64,000 bases of DNA, taken from Bretschneidera sinensis. Lineage: Eukaryota > Streptophyta > Magnoliopsida > Brassicales > Akaniaceae. A program made the translations under genes and the position numbers. Under the pieces are notes generated by a model. The model was given only the letters and a program-made list of their open reading frames with translations, was not told the origin of the DNA and did no database searches. Location of the stretch: NCBI GenBank assembly GCA_023935145.1, contig CM043697.1, positions 55,323,001 to 55,387,000 on the forward strand. The letters are read 5' to 3'. Shown here piece after piece: positions 12,038 through 21,051 of this stretch (the stretch's first letter is position 1; every line of letters starts with the position of its first letter).

Positions 12038-12333
12038 AAGTCGTGGCAGCAGAACCGAGGAGCATTAACTCAACTCTCTAAATGAAGTGATGCACCTTTT
12101 GCTGTCACAAAGGCACCGTTTCCATACCCTGAGATGCCAACTATCATTAGAGCACTCACTTTGCTATGCCCAATGCGCCGTCATTTAATGTCAGCCGTCT
12201 TTATTTATTGCACCTGCAAAAAGGAAAGCCCAGAAGGCCCAAAGTGAAGAAGAAGCCCATATGCACAAAGAGGAAGAGACCCCATGAACATGATTTCTCC
12301 AAGTCTTGATCGTTCGACCAAGTTTATCCAGGT

Positions 12334-13260
12334 CCGAGCGTTTGCGTCGATTGTCAAACGCTCGGCCAAGTTTCTCCAAGTCCGAGCATTTGAGTTGATT
12401 GTCAAATGCTCGGCCAAGTTTCTCCAAGTCCAAGTGTTTGAGCTGATTGTCAAACGCTCGGCCAAGTTTCCCTAGGTCCGAGTGTTTGAGCTGCTTTGCA
12501 AACGCTCGGCCAAATTTCTCTAAGACCAAGAATTTGAGCTGCTTTGTAAATGCTCGGCCAAGTTTCTGCAAGTCCGAGCGTTTGTGTTGCTTTACAAACG
12601 CTCGACCAAGTTTCTCCAAGTCCGAGCATTTAAGTTAATTGTCAAATGTTCAGCTAAGTTTCTCTAAGTCCGAGCATTTGAGTTAAGTTTCTCCCAGTCC
12701 AAGCTTTTGAGTTGCTTTGCAAACGCTCGGTCAAGTTTCTCTAGGTCCGAGTGTTTGAGTTGATTGTCAAACGCTCGACCAAGTTTCTCCAGGTCTGAGC
12801 GTTTGAGTTGATTGTCAAACACTTAGCCAAGTTTCTCCAAGTCCGAGTGTTTGAGCTGCTTTGCAAATGCTCGGTCGAGTTTCTCCAAGTCTAAGCATTT
12901 GAGTTGCTTTGCAAACGCTCAGCCAAATTTCTCCAGGTCCGAGTGTTTGAGCTGATTGTCAAATGCTCGGCCAAGTTTCTCCAAGTCCAAACATTTGAGC
13001 TGCTTTACAAACGCTCTGCCAAGTTTCTCCAGGCCCGAGCATTTGAGCTAATTGCCAAATGCTCGGCCAAGTTTCTCCAAGTCCGAGCGTTCGAGTTGAT
13101 TATCAAACACTTAGCCAAGTTTTGCCAGGTCCGAGCGTTTGAGCTGCTTGTCAAACGCTCAGCCAAGATTCTTCCAAGCTCAAGCGTTTGAACTATTCCT
13201 CATACACCTGGCCAAGATTTCTCCAAGACCGGGCATTCGTACTTCTCTTCGAACACTCAG
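12334..13260. repeat. 48-bp hairpin minisatellite, about 20 units
   Basis: Units recur every 48 bases (stems start at 12334, 12382, 12430, 12478, 12526, 12574, 12622, ...). One unit is shortened (12670-12698), and degenerate copies end near 13260. The best units read CCGAGCGTTTGA, an 8-base loop, then TCAAACGCTCGG, so each forms a 12-bp stem, separated by a 16-base spacer (CCAAGTTTCTCCAAGT). Because 48 is divisible by 3, several frames stay open by chance. Tandem repeats in the 3' untranslated part of Tat/Ogre elements are a known phenomenon. Confidence 0.95.
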
Positions 13261-13353
13261 CCAAAATCTCACCCAAAATCAAGCTCTCGTTTCATGGAAG
13301 GCTAAGTATGAAAACAAGAAGGTCATGCAAAGTAAAGATTGAAAGAAAGATAT

Positions 13354-13359
13354 TTTATT
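13354..13359 (-). terminator. Polyadenylation signal for second antisense unit
   Basis: AATAAA on the minus strand (TTTATT on plus), about 95 bases beyond the stop of the small antisense frame ending at 13452. Single hexamers are common in AT-rich DNA, so this is only suggestive. Confidence 0.3.
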
Positions 13360-13451
13360 AATTTAAAAAGTTACAGCTAATGACCTCGAAGTACAAAGAA
13401 AATAGGGCCATAACGGCCTCGAAGTACAAAGAAAAAACCAACACTTCTAGC

Positions 13452-13718
13452 CTAGGCAGTCCAGTACACGAGTTGCCTCAGCCTCTTGGTCTTTCCTCTA
13501 TGGGCTTCATCCTGCTCCTTCCTACTACGAGCTACCCTAGGCCTGAATGACCTTCTCGCCCGTCCAACTACTCCTGCTCGGAATCTGGAAGAGGTCCTTG
13601 CTCCTTGGGCAATATCCCCCTCTAAAGTAGGCCCTCCCTTCTCCTCAGACTCCTGTGGACCAAGGCCTGAGGAATCTACCTCCAGGCACACGACCTCGAC
13701 CCCCCTCTTGGCTTCCAT
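13452..13718 (-). pseudogene. Second small antisense unit of Tat-1
   Basis: An 88-residue basic frame starting MEAKRGVEVV, with no recognised domain. It has a TATA-like box at 13880-13893, like that of the main antisense gene. Its 3' end resembles the end of that gene: EQDEAH against EDEAHE, followed by similar AT-rich sequence with GAAGTACAAA (13395 against 9868). I infer an internally deleted duplicate of the 9850-12040 antisense unit. It is not known to be expressed. Confidence 0.4.
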
Positions 13719-13879
13719 AAATCCCTCAAGGAACTACTGACTCCCCTCCCTCTCTAGGGCCACTACCATCAGAATTCTCTAAATCAGTGCGTGAACTCTC
13801 AGTTAGAAAGTGAGGCCAAACTTCTCTCAACTCTTAGGAAACTAAACTTGTTTTAGTTTAAAATAAAGGATAACATAGA

Positions 13880-13893
13880 CCCTTTTTTATAAG
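13880..13893 (-). promoter_or_regulatory. TATA-like box of the second antisense unit
   Basis: Minus-strand CTTATAAAAAAGGG, about 165 bases upstream of the frame at 13718. The spacing and flanks (AAATAAA before, GCATT after on plus) parallel the box at 12026. Confidence 0.4.
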
Positions 13894-14208
13894 AAGGGAA
13901 AACACGTTCAACGAGGGCATTCAATGCAAACACAGAAAAAGAGGCCACTCACACACTCCCCTAAACGACTTCTCGCTTCTCTAGAGCGACTGAACCAGTT
14001 CCCAAAAAACGCCATTTACTACGGTGTTGACTCCAGCCACGTGTCAAGCCAGTAACGATTTCTCCAGGGTCGAACACCCAGAGCTCTACGACCCAGCAGA
14101 AGGATCACCCCATACACTCGGCTCAGTTCCGTCAAAGTACAGCACACCGCCCCTTCCATTCAAAAGACCATGCCTTGCAAGTACTTCCTTAAGCACATAA
14201 ATGTACTC

Positions 14209-14224
14209 AAGGAAGTGGGGGGCC
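14209..14224 (+). other. Polypurine tract of Tat-1
   Basis: AAGGAAGTGGGGGGCC immediately precedes the 3' LTR. The same AAGGAAGTGGGGGG occurs at the matching place in Tat-2 (minus strand, 16203-16215), which confirms both boundaries. Confidence 0.85.
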
Positions 14225-14226
14225 TG

Positions 14227-14814
14227 TGATGGGGCCTGATGTAACCCATAATACTTCGACCTATAATACTCCAACCCATAACACTCCACCAGTAGTCGGC
14301 CCATAACACCCCGGCCTAATAAACACTCTGGCCCTATAACATGCCGCCCTACAGCTACCCTATGCCACCCTACGACATACCGCCCTGTAGCCACCCTACG
14401 CCGCCCTACGACATGTCGCCCTGCAGCCGCCTACACATGCAGCCCCACAGCCACCCTGCAGTATGCCGCCCTGCAGCCACCCTGCAACATGTCATCCCCT
14501 GAACATGCAATCAATGCCTCCACACTAACGAGACATGAGCAACGCTCGTTCAAATGGCTATAAATAAGCTGAGGTATGGAATTCATATTCATTCAGACTT
14601 ATCTGCTTACAATAGATTTACTTAAGCCCTCAGCTTCTCCCTTAAGCCCTCGTGCTAACTTAAGCTTCGGAACGCCCTCGAAGGTCTCCCCTTCCCCTCC
14701 TTCCGAGGGCCTTTAGCTTATTTCTGCTATCTGTGCAGAGCCTAAGCCATGTCAGCACCTAGGCTACGTCAGCACCCAGGCCACGTCAGCACCAATCGCT
14801 TTTTGGCATCAACA
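14227..14814 (+). repeat. 3' LTR of Tat-1
   Basis: Partner of 4066-4693, shorter by about 40 bases because one block of GGCCC/AATAAACACTC repeats is absent. Its TATA-like box is at 14559-14566. It ends in GGCATCAACA and is followed by AGATT, the right target-site copy. Confidence 0.9.
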
Positions 14815-14819
14815 AGATT

Positions 14820-15588
14820 AAACTAGGATTATAAGGGAATGGGTTTAAACATGGACAGTTGCACGTTCAGTCCAGTAACCTTTGTTTGATTCATAGGAGT
14901 AACACTGACTATCCAGTTCCATGGGAATTACTACGAAATTAAAAAAGTTCGTTAGTAATTAACAAGAAATTGAATTATATTTTTTTCAAAAAAATTAAAA
15001 AGAAAAAATTTAAATACTAAAAATATTACTTAATTTCACTATGATTACTAATGGACTTTTTCGGATCCGTGGTATCACCATTAAAATTTTAATTTTGAAT
15101 TTATTTTTTTAAAAAAATTATATAGTATGTTGATTAGAAAAAAAACTAATAATTTCTCTCTCCTGTTTCTATTTTCTATCTCTGCCTGCTTTCTCACCCA
15201 CCTCTCTAGTGTATCACTACAAATATCCAATTGGACGACATCTAGCGATGGTATCTGCAACCCCTTGAGGTCAATCACAATCAAATAGGAAATTTTATTT
15301 TAATTTATGTTTTACAACTAGTTTTATGTGGTTTTCAACCTTAGAAAAATATATTATTGAAATTGTGATTACTTAATAAAAAGAGTTAAAATTTTGGACT
15401 AGAAGTTATGGCCACATAATTAAACATTATAGGTTGATCACTCAAGAGTTCTTTATATGGTGATATTTTACGTTTTGTTAATTATGCAACACAATATAAA
15501 AAAAAAGCCTTAAATAATCAAATATGGATGCCTATTTCAATAGGAAAAAGATCTAAACTTGATTGTTGATTTTATATGATAAAAGATT
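14820..15588. other. AT-rich spacer with a short fold-back
   Basis: No gene recognised. AAAAAGTTCGTTAGTAATT at 14942-14960 is mirrored by GATTACTAATGGACTTTTT at 15043-15061, an imperfect inverted repeat of about 120 bases that could be a MITE. No clear target duplication was found. The rest is unassigned. Confidence 0.4.
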
Positions 15589-15593
15589 TAACT

Positions 15594-16198
15594 TATTGAT
15601 GTCAAAAATCTGTCAGGAATCTGAATGGTCGGAAAGTGGTACCTGCGCACACGAAATAAGGAAAAACCCTAAAGTTGTCAGAGGACCGAAGGGGTTGTGC
15701 TTCCAAGGGACTCTCCAATGCCTAAGTTAGTATAGAGTTTTTTTTGGAGAAATAAGGAGAGTTGTATGAAATAATGAGCTATAAGTAATAAGTTGTGTGT
15801 ACCTGTTGATTGTGAAAGCCCCCTTATATAGTGTTTTAGAGCAGAGTTGATTACAAAAGTGATTGAATATTAAGGATTATGATAGGAATGAAATTCCTAT
15901 TTGATAAAATTGACATTATCTATAGGCTGGAGTGCTTTATCCATAAGCGGGATAATAGTTTATCTTTAAGCTGGAGTGCAGTAGTGGTATCAGGATATTA
16001 GTGTGTGATTACCATTATGCTCTTTACCAGATGTTAGCATTTGATTGGCTGATTTGTCTTAGCCATAAAATTAATTTTTTGCCCTTAGAGGTCTCCACAC
16101 GTTGTTGGATAAGGAGTTTTGTCTATGAATTTATCGTTTTGCCCTTAGCGGGTGCCACGCGTCATTGTGTCATGGATGGAGAATTTTCTCCTACATCA
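15594..16198 (-). repeat. 3' LTR of Tat-2
   Basis: Plus-strand ends are TATTGATGTC and CTACATCA. It matches 41508-42101 throughout, with many substitutions. On the right it is followed by TACCCCCCACTTCCTT, the complement of the polypurine tract AAGGAAGTGGGGGG at 16203-16215. Confidence 0.9.
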
Positions 16199-16479
16199 AA
16201 TACCCCCCACTTCCTTAAGTGCAATTATGCGGTTGATGAAGTAGGTTGTTTGGAGTGTGTCGTGTAGTTTGGATTAGGCATGTCATCGTTTGGGTACTCG
16301 ACTACTAAGAAGATGTGGTGAAGTTGTTCAATAAATGTCAAGGGATAGCTCGATGCTACCCTTTTGTGGGGAAATGTAAATGTAACGACCCATCCCAGGT
16401 TGGCCATCCGCAAGACGAGGTCATCACATTTTAAAAATCCCAACATGACATATATATGCAACTATAAAGATGGGTCCCA

Positions 16480-17585
16480 CCAATAGTATTTTGAGCTACA
16501 GAAGTAACAGATCCTGCTTGCCTCTGACTCTGTTCTTCAGTTCCCTGTGACAAGGAACGCTTTCTCTGAGCAGTCTCTCACTCAGCACACTCATACTGGT
16601 ACCACCTCTGGTTTCCTCAAATCTAGACCTCTTCCTCTAATTCCTCTTACCTTTGATTTCCATCACATCCTTCTCAATCTGAAGTGTTATATCCACTAAT
16701 CTGACATAATTCATAAGCCTTATGTAAGATAGTTTTGATCAAATCTTAAAACATAATTCATCTATGAACCTCTTACATTTCTTCTCCTCTAGGTATACCA
16801 TTTCTGGTACAAAACTCGACAAGGCCACAAATCTCCTATCATACTGAGCCACAGTCAACCCATTTGCCTCAAATAAATAAAATCTCTATCTTGTTGGGCT
16901 CTAAAGGTCTAAAAAAAGTATTTATCAAGGAAAATCTCCTTAAACCTATTTCAGGTGAAGAGTCTAACAACATCTGCACTTACCCTGGGAAAAATATCCT
17001 CTCATCATTCTAAAATTTCTCCTTCTAACTCAAACGAAGCAAAGACAACCATCTGCATGTTAGTCACAGGTAAAATACGAAATAATCCTTCTACCTGTTT
17101 CTCCCAAAACTCAGGCTTAAAAGAATTCATAGATCCTTTAAACAACAAGGCATTCAACTTAATATATCTTTCTGCATCTCATGCATAAACTCACTTTTCC
17201 CCCTTTTTAAATGTATACCATTACTGGATTAACAACCTCAGGCACTACTCTTGTTCATCAAGTCTATGCTATAAGTTATCAACTCTATCATATGTTACCT
17301 TCACTTCTCACGAGCATGCACAAGAGCTTATCTTAGCTCATCTCTTTCAACTTTAGATTCTTTCATACCTTTACTAATATCAATCATACTATCAACACGT
17401 TCCCTTCTAGGAAGCACAGATTCAGACTCAACCTCAACTTATCAAAAATATTGGGGGCCTACCATGCCCTCTCAAATCAACAACTCTAACTCTAGCTCTA
17501 GCACGTCCATGTGTCATCCTCGGACTACTTAAAATATAATTTATTTTAATCCTCCACTTTCTTATTTTTTATGCAGTCTACAGAA
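16480..17585 (-). pseudogene. Tekay-type gag remnant
   Basis: Minus-strand reading gives MTVAQYDRRFVAL at about 16855-16820, then VPEMVYLEEKKCKRF and later RGGTSM near 16610, words typical of Tekay-type gag. Stops and frameshifts are frequent, and the frame ends at the deletion point near 16470. It would have been the capsid protein. Confidence 0.6.
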
Positions 17586-17615
17586 TCATAAAACCTAATG
17601 CTCTGATACCAAAAT

Positions 17616-19636
17616 TGTAACGACTCATCCCGGGTTGGCCACCCGCAAAACAATGTCATCAAATTTTGAAAATCTCAGCATGACACATATATGCAACCAT
17701 AAAGATAATACTAACATAAATTTTTACATCAGTCCTCAACCCTCAACATAGGAGATACATAAATCTGATATTAACTTAAACGTAATATATAACGTAAAAT
17801 GCATGAATATTTACAAATAATTTTTTATTTTATTTTCTCATTAGTCTGAGGATGTTGACACGTACATGGCTTACAGAAAATGATTTCGTCTAAACCTCAA
17901 CTCACCAAACTATTTGTCATGCCTGCTACTTGAAATCATTGTACAATGAGAGGTGAGCTTCACAAGCTCAATGAATTAAATTTACTAGAAGTACTCAATC
18001 TGTATAAATAGTCTTTCAATATTTAATCATTTATATCTCATTCAACTTGATACTAGCATTTCACTATCACTACACATATCATAAGTCTCATTCTCTATCA
18101 ATCTATTCTTCTTATTTTTTGGTTCACCTTAATACCATCAATTATCTCATAATTACCTCATAATAAGGTTCACACATAAAGTCGACCGTTTAGATGGTTT
18201 TTATCATATCATACTTCTATGTTTCTTTCTCACCATAACTGTCTCTCTGTGAGACTCATTCATCTATAAATAAAATTCACAATAGCAAACCACACATCAG
18301 CATTTCAGTAATGAAATCAATATTTAAAACAGATGCAATGAATGAATTATTATTAGGGAACGTCTTCCCACATGTCAACTTGTTTTTATTATCTTAGACC
18401 AGCCCCATCCCGGTTCTTTTCTTTCTAGCTTATCCCGACTGTCACGGTATTTATTTCCAGCATATACTGGCTGTCACAGTGTCCCTTTTATTTTCAGCAT
18501 ATATCAGTTGTTTTTCAATTAGAACGGCCCCTTCCTGGTTCTTTTCTTTTATTTAATGCATATGCGTATGAACAATAATATGAAATATGCATCTGAACAA
18601 TAACATAAAGAAGAAAAAAAAACAAACCTGAATTCAAATATTTAAATTGGCTATCCTAATTTTTCTCAAATTATAAAAAAAATTTCACTAAATTCCTTTA
18701 ATCCAAAATCACATCAAATCATCCATCAAAGCTTGTCAAGATCCACTAAATTTCATCTTATCATAATTCGTATCAAAACATCAACCATAGCTCATCAAGA
18801 ATTTCACTTATCACTTTTATTATTAAATCAACTTATTATTCCAAAAATATTATTTCTCACCTAATAATTTTCTATATGTCCAAAAAAATTCCTATCATAC
18901 CTATAAATCATTTTTTTTCATCTACCACCGAAGTATACGCTAATAATTTATTTTAATATTATTACTAGATATTTTATTTTTATCTAGATTACTTAAAGTA
19001 AATCTAACTCACCACATAGCACTTAAAGCTACCCGTGGATCACCTCCTTGCCTTTCCCGTTCCTTTCAGAAATTTCTTTTGGTTGCTGATCATCAACACT
19101 TGACATAATATTTATATTAACTTTATAATTTATTCTTCAATTCTTCATAAACCACGCCCTTTGAAAATTCCCACTTTGAATTCCGAGAAATTTCATGTAT
19201 ACTAAAAATTCAAAAATAAACATTACGTTATTACCTTCTGTTTTTCTGATAGCTTTTCATGACTCTCTATAAAATTTTCCCATAAATCCCTTCAAAATTT
19301 TGCCCTTTCAACCTTTCTTTGAGTTACCAATTGTTTAAAGAAATAGAGTAATTGAAGGAAAACTAAACAGGATTTGGAAATGAATAATGAAAGAAAAGAA
19401 AAAACTAAACTATTTATAAAAAAAATTAAAACATCAGCCCACCCCCCCCCCCCCTCAAACTTCTCAAGTTGCCACGCACAAGCTACGTGGGCAGCATGCA
19501 ACTTCCAATTTTTCATTTGTTAGTAGACACCTGCTGCCAAGTGTTTTTTTTTTCCTCTTTTTTATACTAGGTTTAATTTCATATCATATTTATTAAATTA
19601 CTTCTTTACCCTTACTTTACGATTACAAGTATTACA
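17616..19636 (-). repeat. 5' LTR of the nested Tekay-like element
   Basis: About 2.0 kb, with plus-strand ends TGTAACGACTCATCCCGGG and GTATTACA. The first 85 bases repeat at 16381-16465. The 3' neighbour on minus is the initiator-Met primer-binding site. A run of 14 C lies at 19441-19454. Confidence 0.85.
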
Positions 19637-19729
19637 GTAAATCCCAAGAAGGCTTAATAGCTCGATGGATCCGTGAAGTGCAGATTTTTAAAAATGACCC
19701 TTGGAATTAGGGAAAGATTATAGGTTCGA

Positions 19730-19945
19730 GCAGAGCGAACTCAAGTTGGATGCCTTAAAGCGAGGTAAGTAAGGAGTTTGAATGGAACAGACTCAAGTTC
19801 TTCGAAGCGAGGTAAGTAAGAAGTCTAAATGGAACAGACTCAAGTGGCTCGAAGCGATGTAAGTTGGGAGTTTGAATAGAACAGACTCAAGTGCCTCGAA
19901 ACGAGGTAAGTTGGGAGTCTGAATGGTACAGACTTAAGTTGTGAG
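19730..19945. repeat. 47-bp tandem repeat in Tat-2
   Basis: Between four and five units with exact 47-base spacing (GAGGTAAG or GATGTAAG at 19762, 19809, 19856, 19903). Each unit contains GAGTCTGAATGGAACAGACTC-like sequence that can pair across GAGTYTG and CAGACTC. It lies upstream (plus sense) of the Tat-2 antisense gene. Confidence 0.85.
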
Positions 19946-20034
19946 CTCACTGGAGTTTTTACAATGAGGGTCGAGATAGGTTGGGCCTATCTTCTTAGAT
20001 TTTTTTTGCCGAAATAAGTTAGCCCTATCTCCTC

Positions 20035-20398
20035 AGAGTTTTTTGGAAAGGATCGAGGCTTAGGAATGCTCAAGTCGTTCAGCTTTGAGTTTTTGAAAAG
20101 GTTCAAAGCTTAAGAATACTCAGAGAATTCAGCTCAAAGTTTTTGAAAAGATTCGAGGTTCAAGAATAATAGAGGCATTCAGCTCAGAGTTTTTGGAAAG
20201 GTCTGAGGCTCAAGAATGCTCGGGCCATTCAGCTTGGAGTTTTTGAAAAGGTACTAGGCTTAAGAATTCTTGGGGAATTTAGCTTGGAGTTTTTGAAAAG
20301 GTCTGAGGCTCAAGAATGCTCGAAACATTCAACTCAGAGTTTTTGAAAACGTCTGACACTTAAGATTGTTTAGGGCATTTAGCTTGGAGTTTAATAGA
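20035..20398. repeat. 50-bp tandem repeat in Tat-2
   Basis: About seven units of a 50-base repeat containing GTTTTTGAAAAGGTCTGAGG and CAAGAATGCTCGGGCCATTC. Several copies have GAATG and CATTC arms around a 7-base loop. The array ends about 380 bases before the TATA-like box at 20777. Confidence 0.85.
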
Positions 20399-20776
20399 AT
20401 CTTTATTTTTCTACTAAACTTAAATACTTATAGGATTTTTATATGCTTCCAGCTATGGGTGTTCTTCATGTGGGGCTCCTAGTTTGAAGAATTAATTGAT
20501 TACATCTGGGGGCGTTTGGCCCAAGGGGTGGGGTGGCCCATCAATAAATCCCTTCTGATGGGTTCCAAATGAAGGCCCATGAAGATTCAAGTTAGTGGGT
20601 TAATGCCCATAAAGTTGTTAAAGGTCCATCAATTTGTTGTGTTTGTCGAAGGTTCTAGAATTTTCGAAAAAATGTGCGAACAATTGTACATTTTTGTAAC
20701 CAAGATGTCCCCTCGGTAAATGAAACGATGTAATGTTGACCCTTCATTTGGATATGATCTAGGCCATACATTCTTC

Positions 20777-20786
20777 TATAAAAATA
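20777..20786 (+). promoter_or_regulatory. TATA-like box of the Tat-2 antisense gene
   Basis: TATAAAAATA about 180 bases upstream of the first ATG of the antisense gene at 20956. Similar spacing is seen in Tat-1 (about 165 bases). A promoter role is inferred from position and parallel layout. Confidence 0.45.
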
Positions 20787-21051
20787 TGAACATTTTTCAC
20801 CATTTTCACACCACTTTCAAGTTTTCACTTCAAAAGTTCATTTGGAGAGCCCTCGTAGTTTAAAGTGAGAGCCCTCGGTCTTTGGAGTTTTTTCTACTTC
20901 GTTCTTCTTCCAATTCATAGGTGAGACCATATTCCTTTCCTTTTTTATTCAAAAAATGTCTTTTATTGGTAGTAGTTTTAATTCTTCTCAAGCTGAAGAG
21001 AATAGCTCCTCGACTGAATCTCATGTTGAGTGAGTAGTGGTAGACCATAGC

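Larger units (their letters stand above)
4066..14814 (+). mobile_element. Ty3/gypsy Tat-lineage element (Tat-1)
   Basis: About 10.7 kb, bounded by direct LTRs that both open with TGATGGGGCCTGATG and end with GGCATCAACA or AGCATCAACA. The flanks are GGATT on the left and AGATT on the right, a 5-bp target-site duplication with one change. The order is LTR, primer-binding site, gag, protease, reverse transcriptase, RNase H, second RNase H, integrase, antisense gene, 48-bp array, second antisense unit, polypurine tract, LTR. The second RNase H and the antisense gene are hallmarks of the plant Tat lineage. All sense frames contain stops, so the element is not autonomous. Confidence 0.9.
16381..19636 (-). 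mobile_element. Deleted Tekay-like element nested in Tat-2
   Basis: Flanked by GTAAA at 16376-16380 and GTAAA at 19637-19641, a perfect 5-bp target duplication. On minus it has a full 5' LTR (19636 to 17616), a primer-binding site complementary to initiator tRNA-Met (TGGTATCAGAGCA near 17590-17611), a decayed gag, and only about the last 85 bases of the 3' LTR (16381-16465). Pol and most of the 3' LTR were deleted after insertion. Confidence 0.9.

Noticed and set aside
12191..12619. 142-residue minus-strand frame with 16-residue repeats (KLGRAF...), and plus-strand frames at 12284-12638 and 12904-13191
   Set aside because: They are products of the 48-bp array, whose length is a multiple of three, so several frames stay open by chance. 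There is no start context and no support outside the array.
12334..13260. CRISPR-like array (regular repeats and spacers)
   Set aside because: Here the whole 48-bp unit repeats, including the spacer, and it lies inside a plant retrotransposon. It is a minisatellite.
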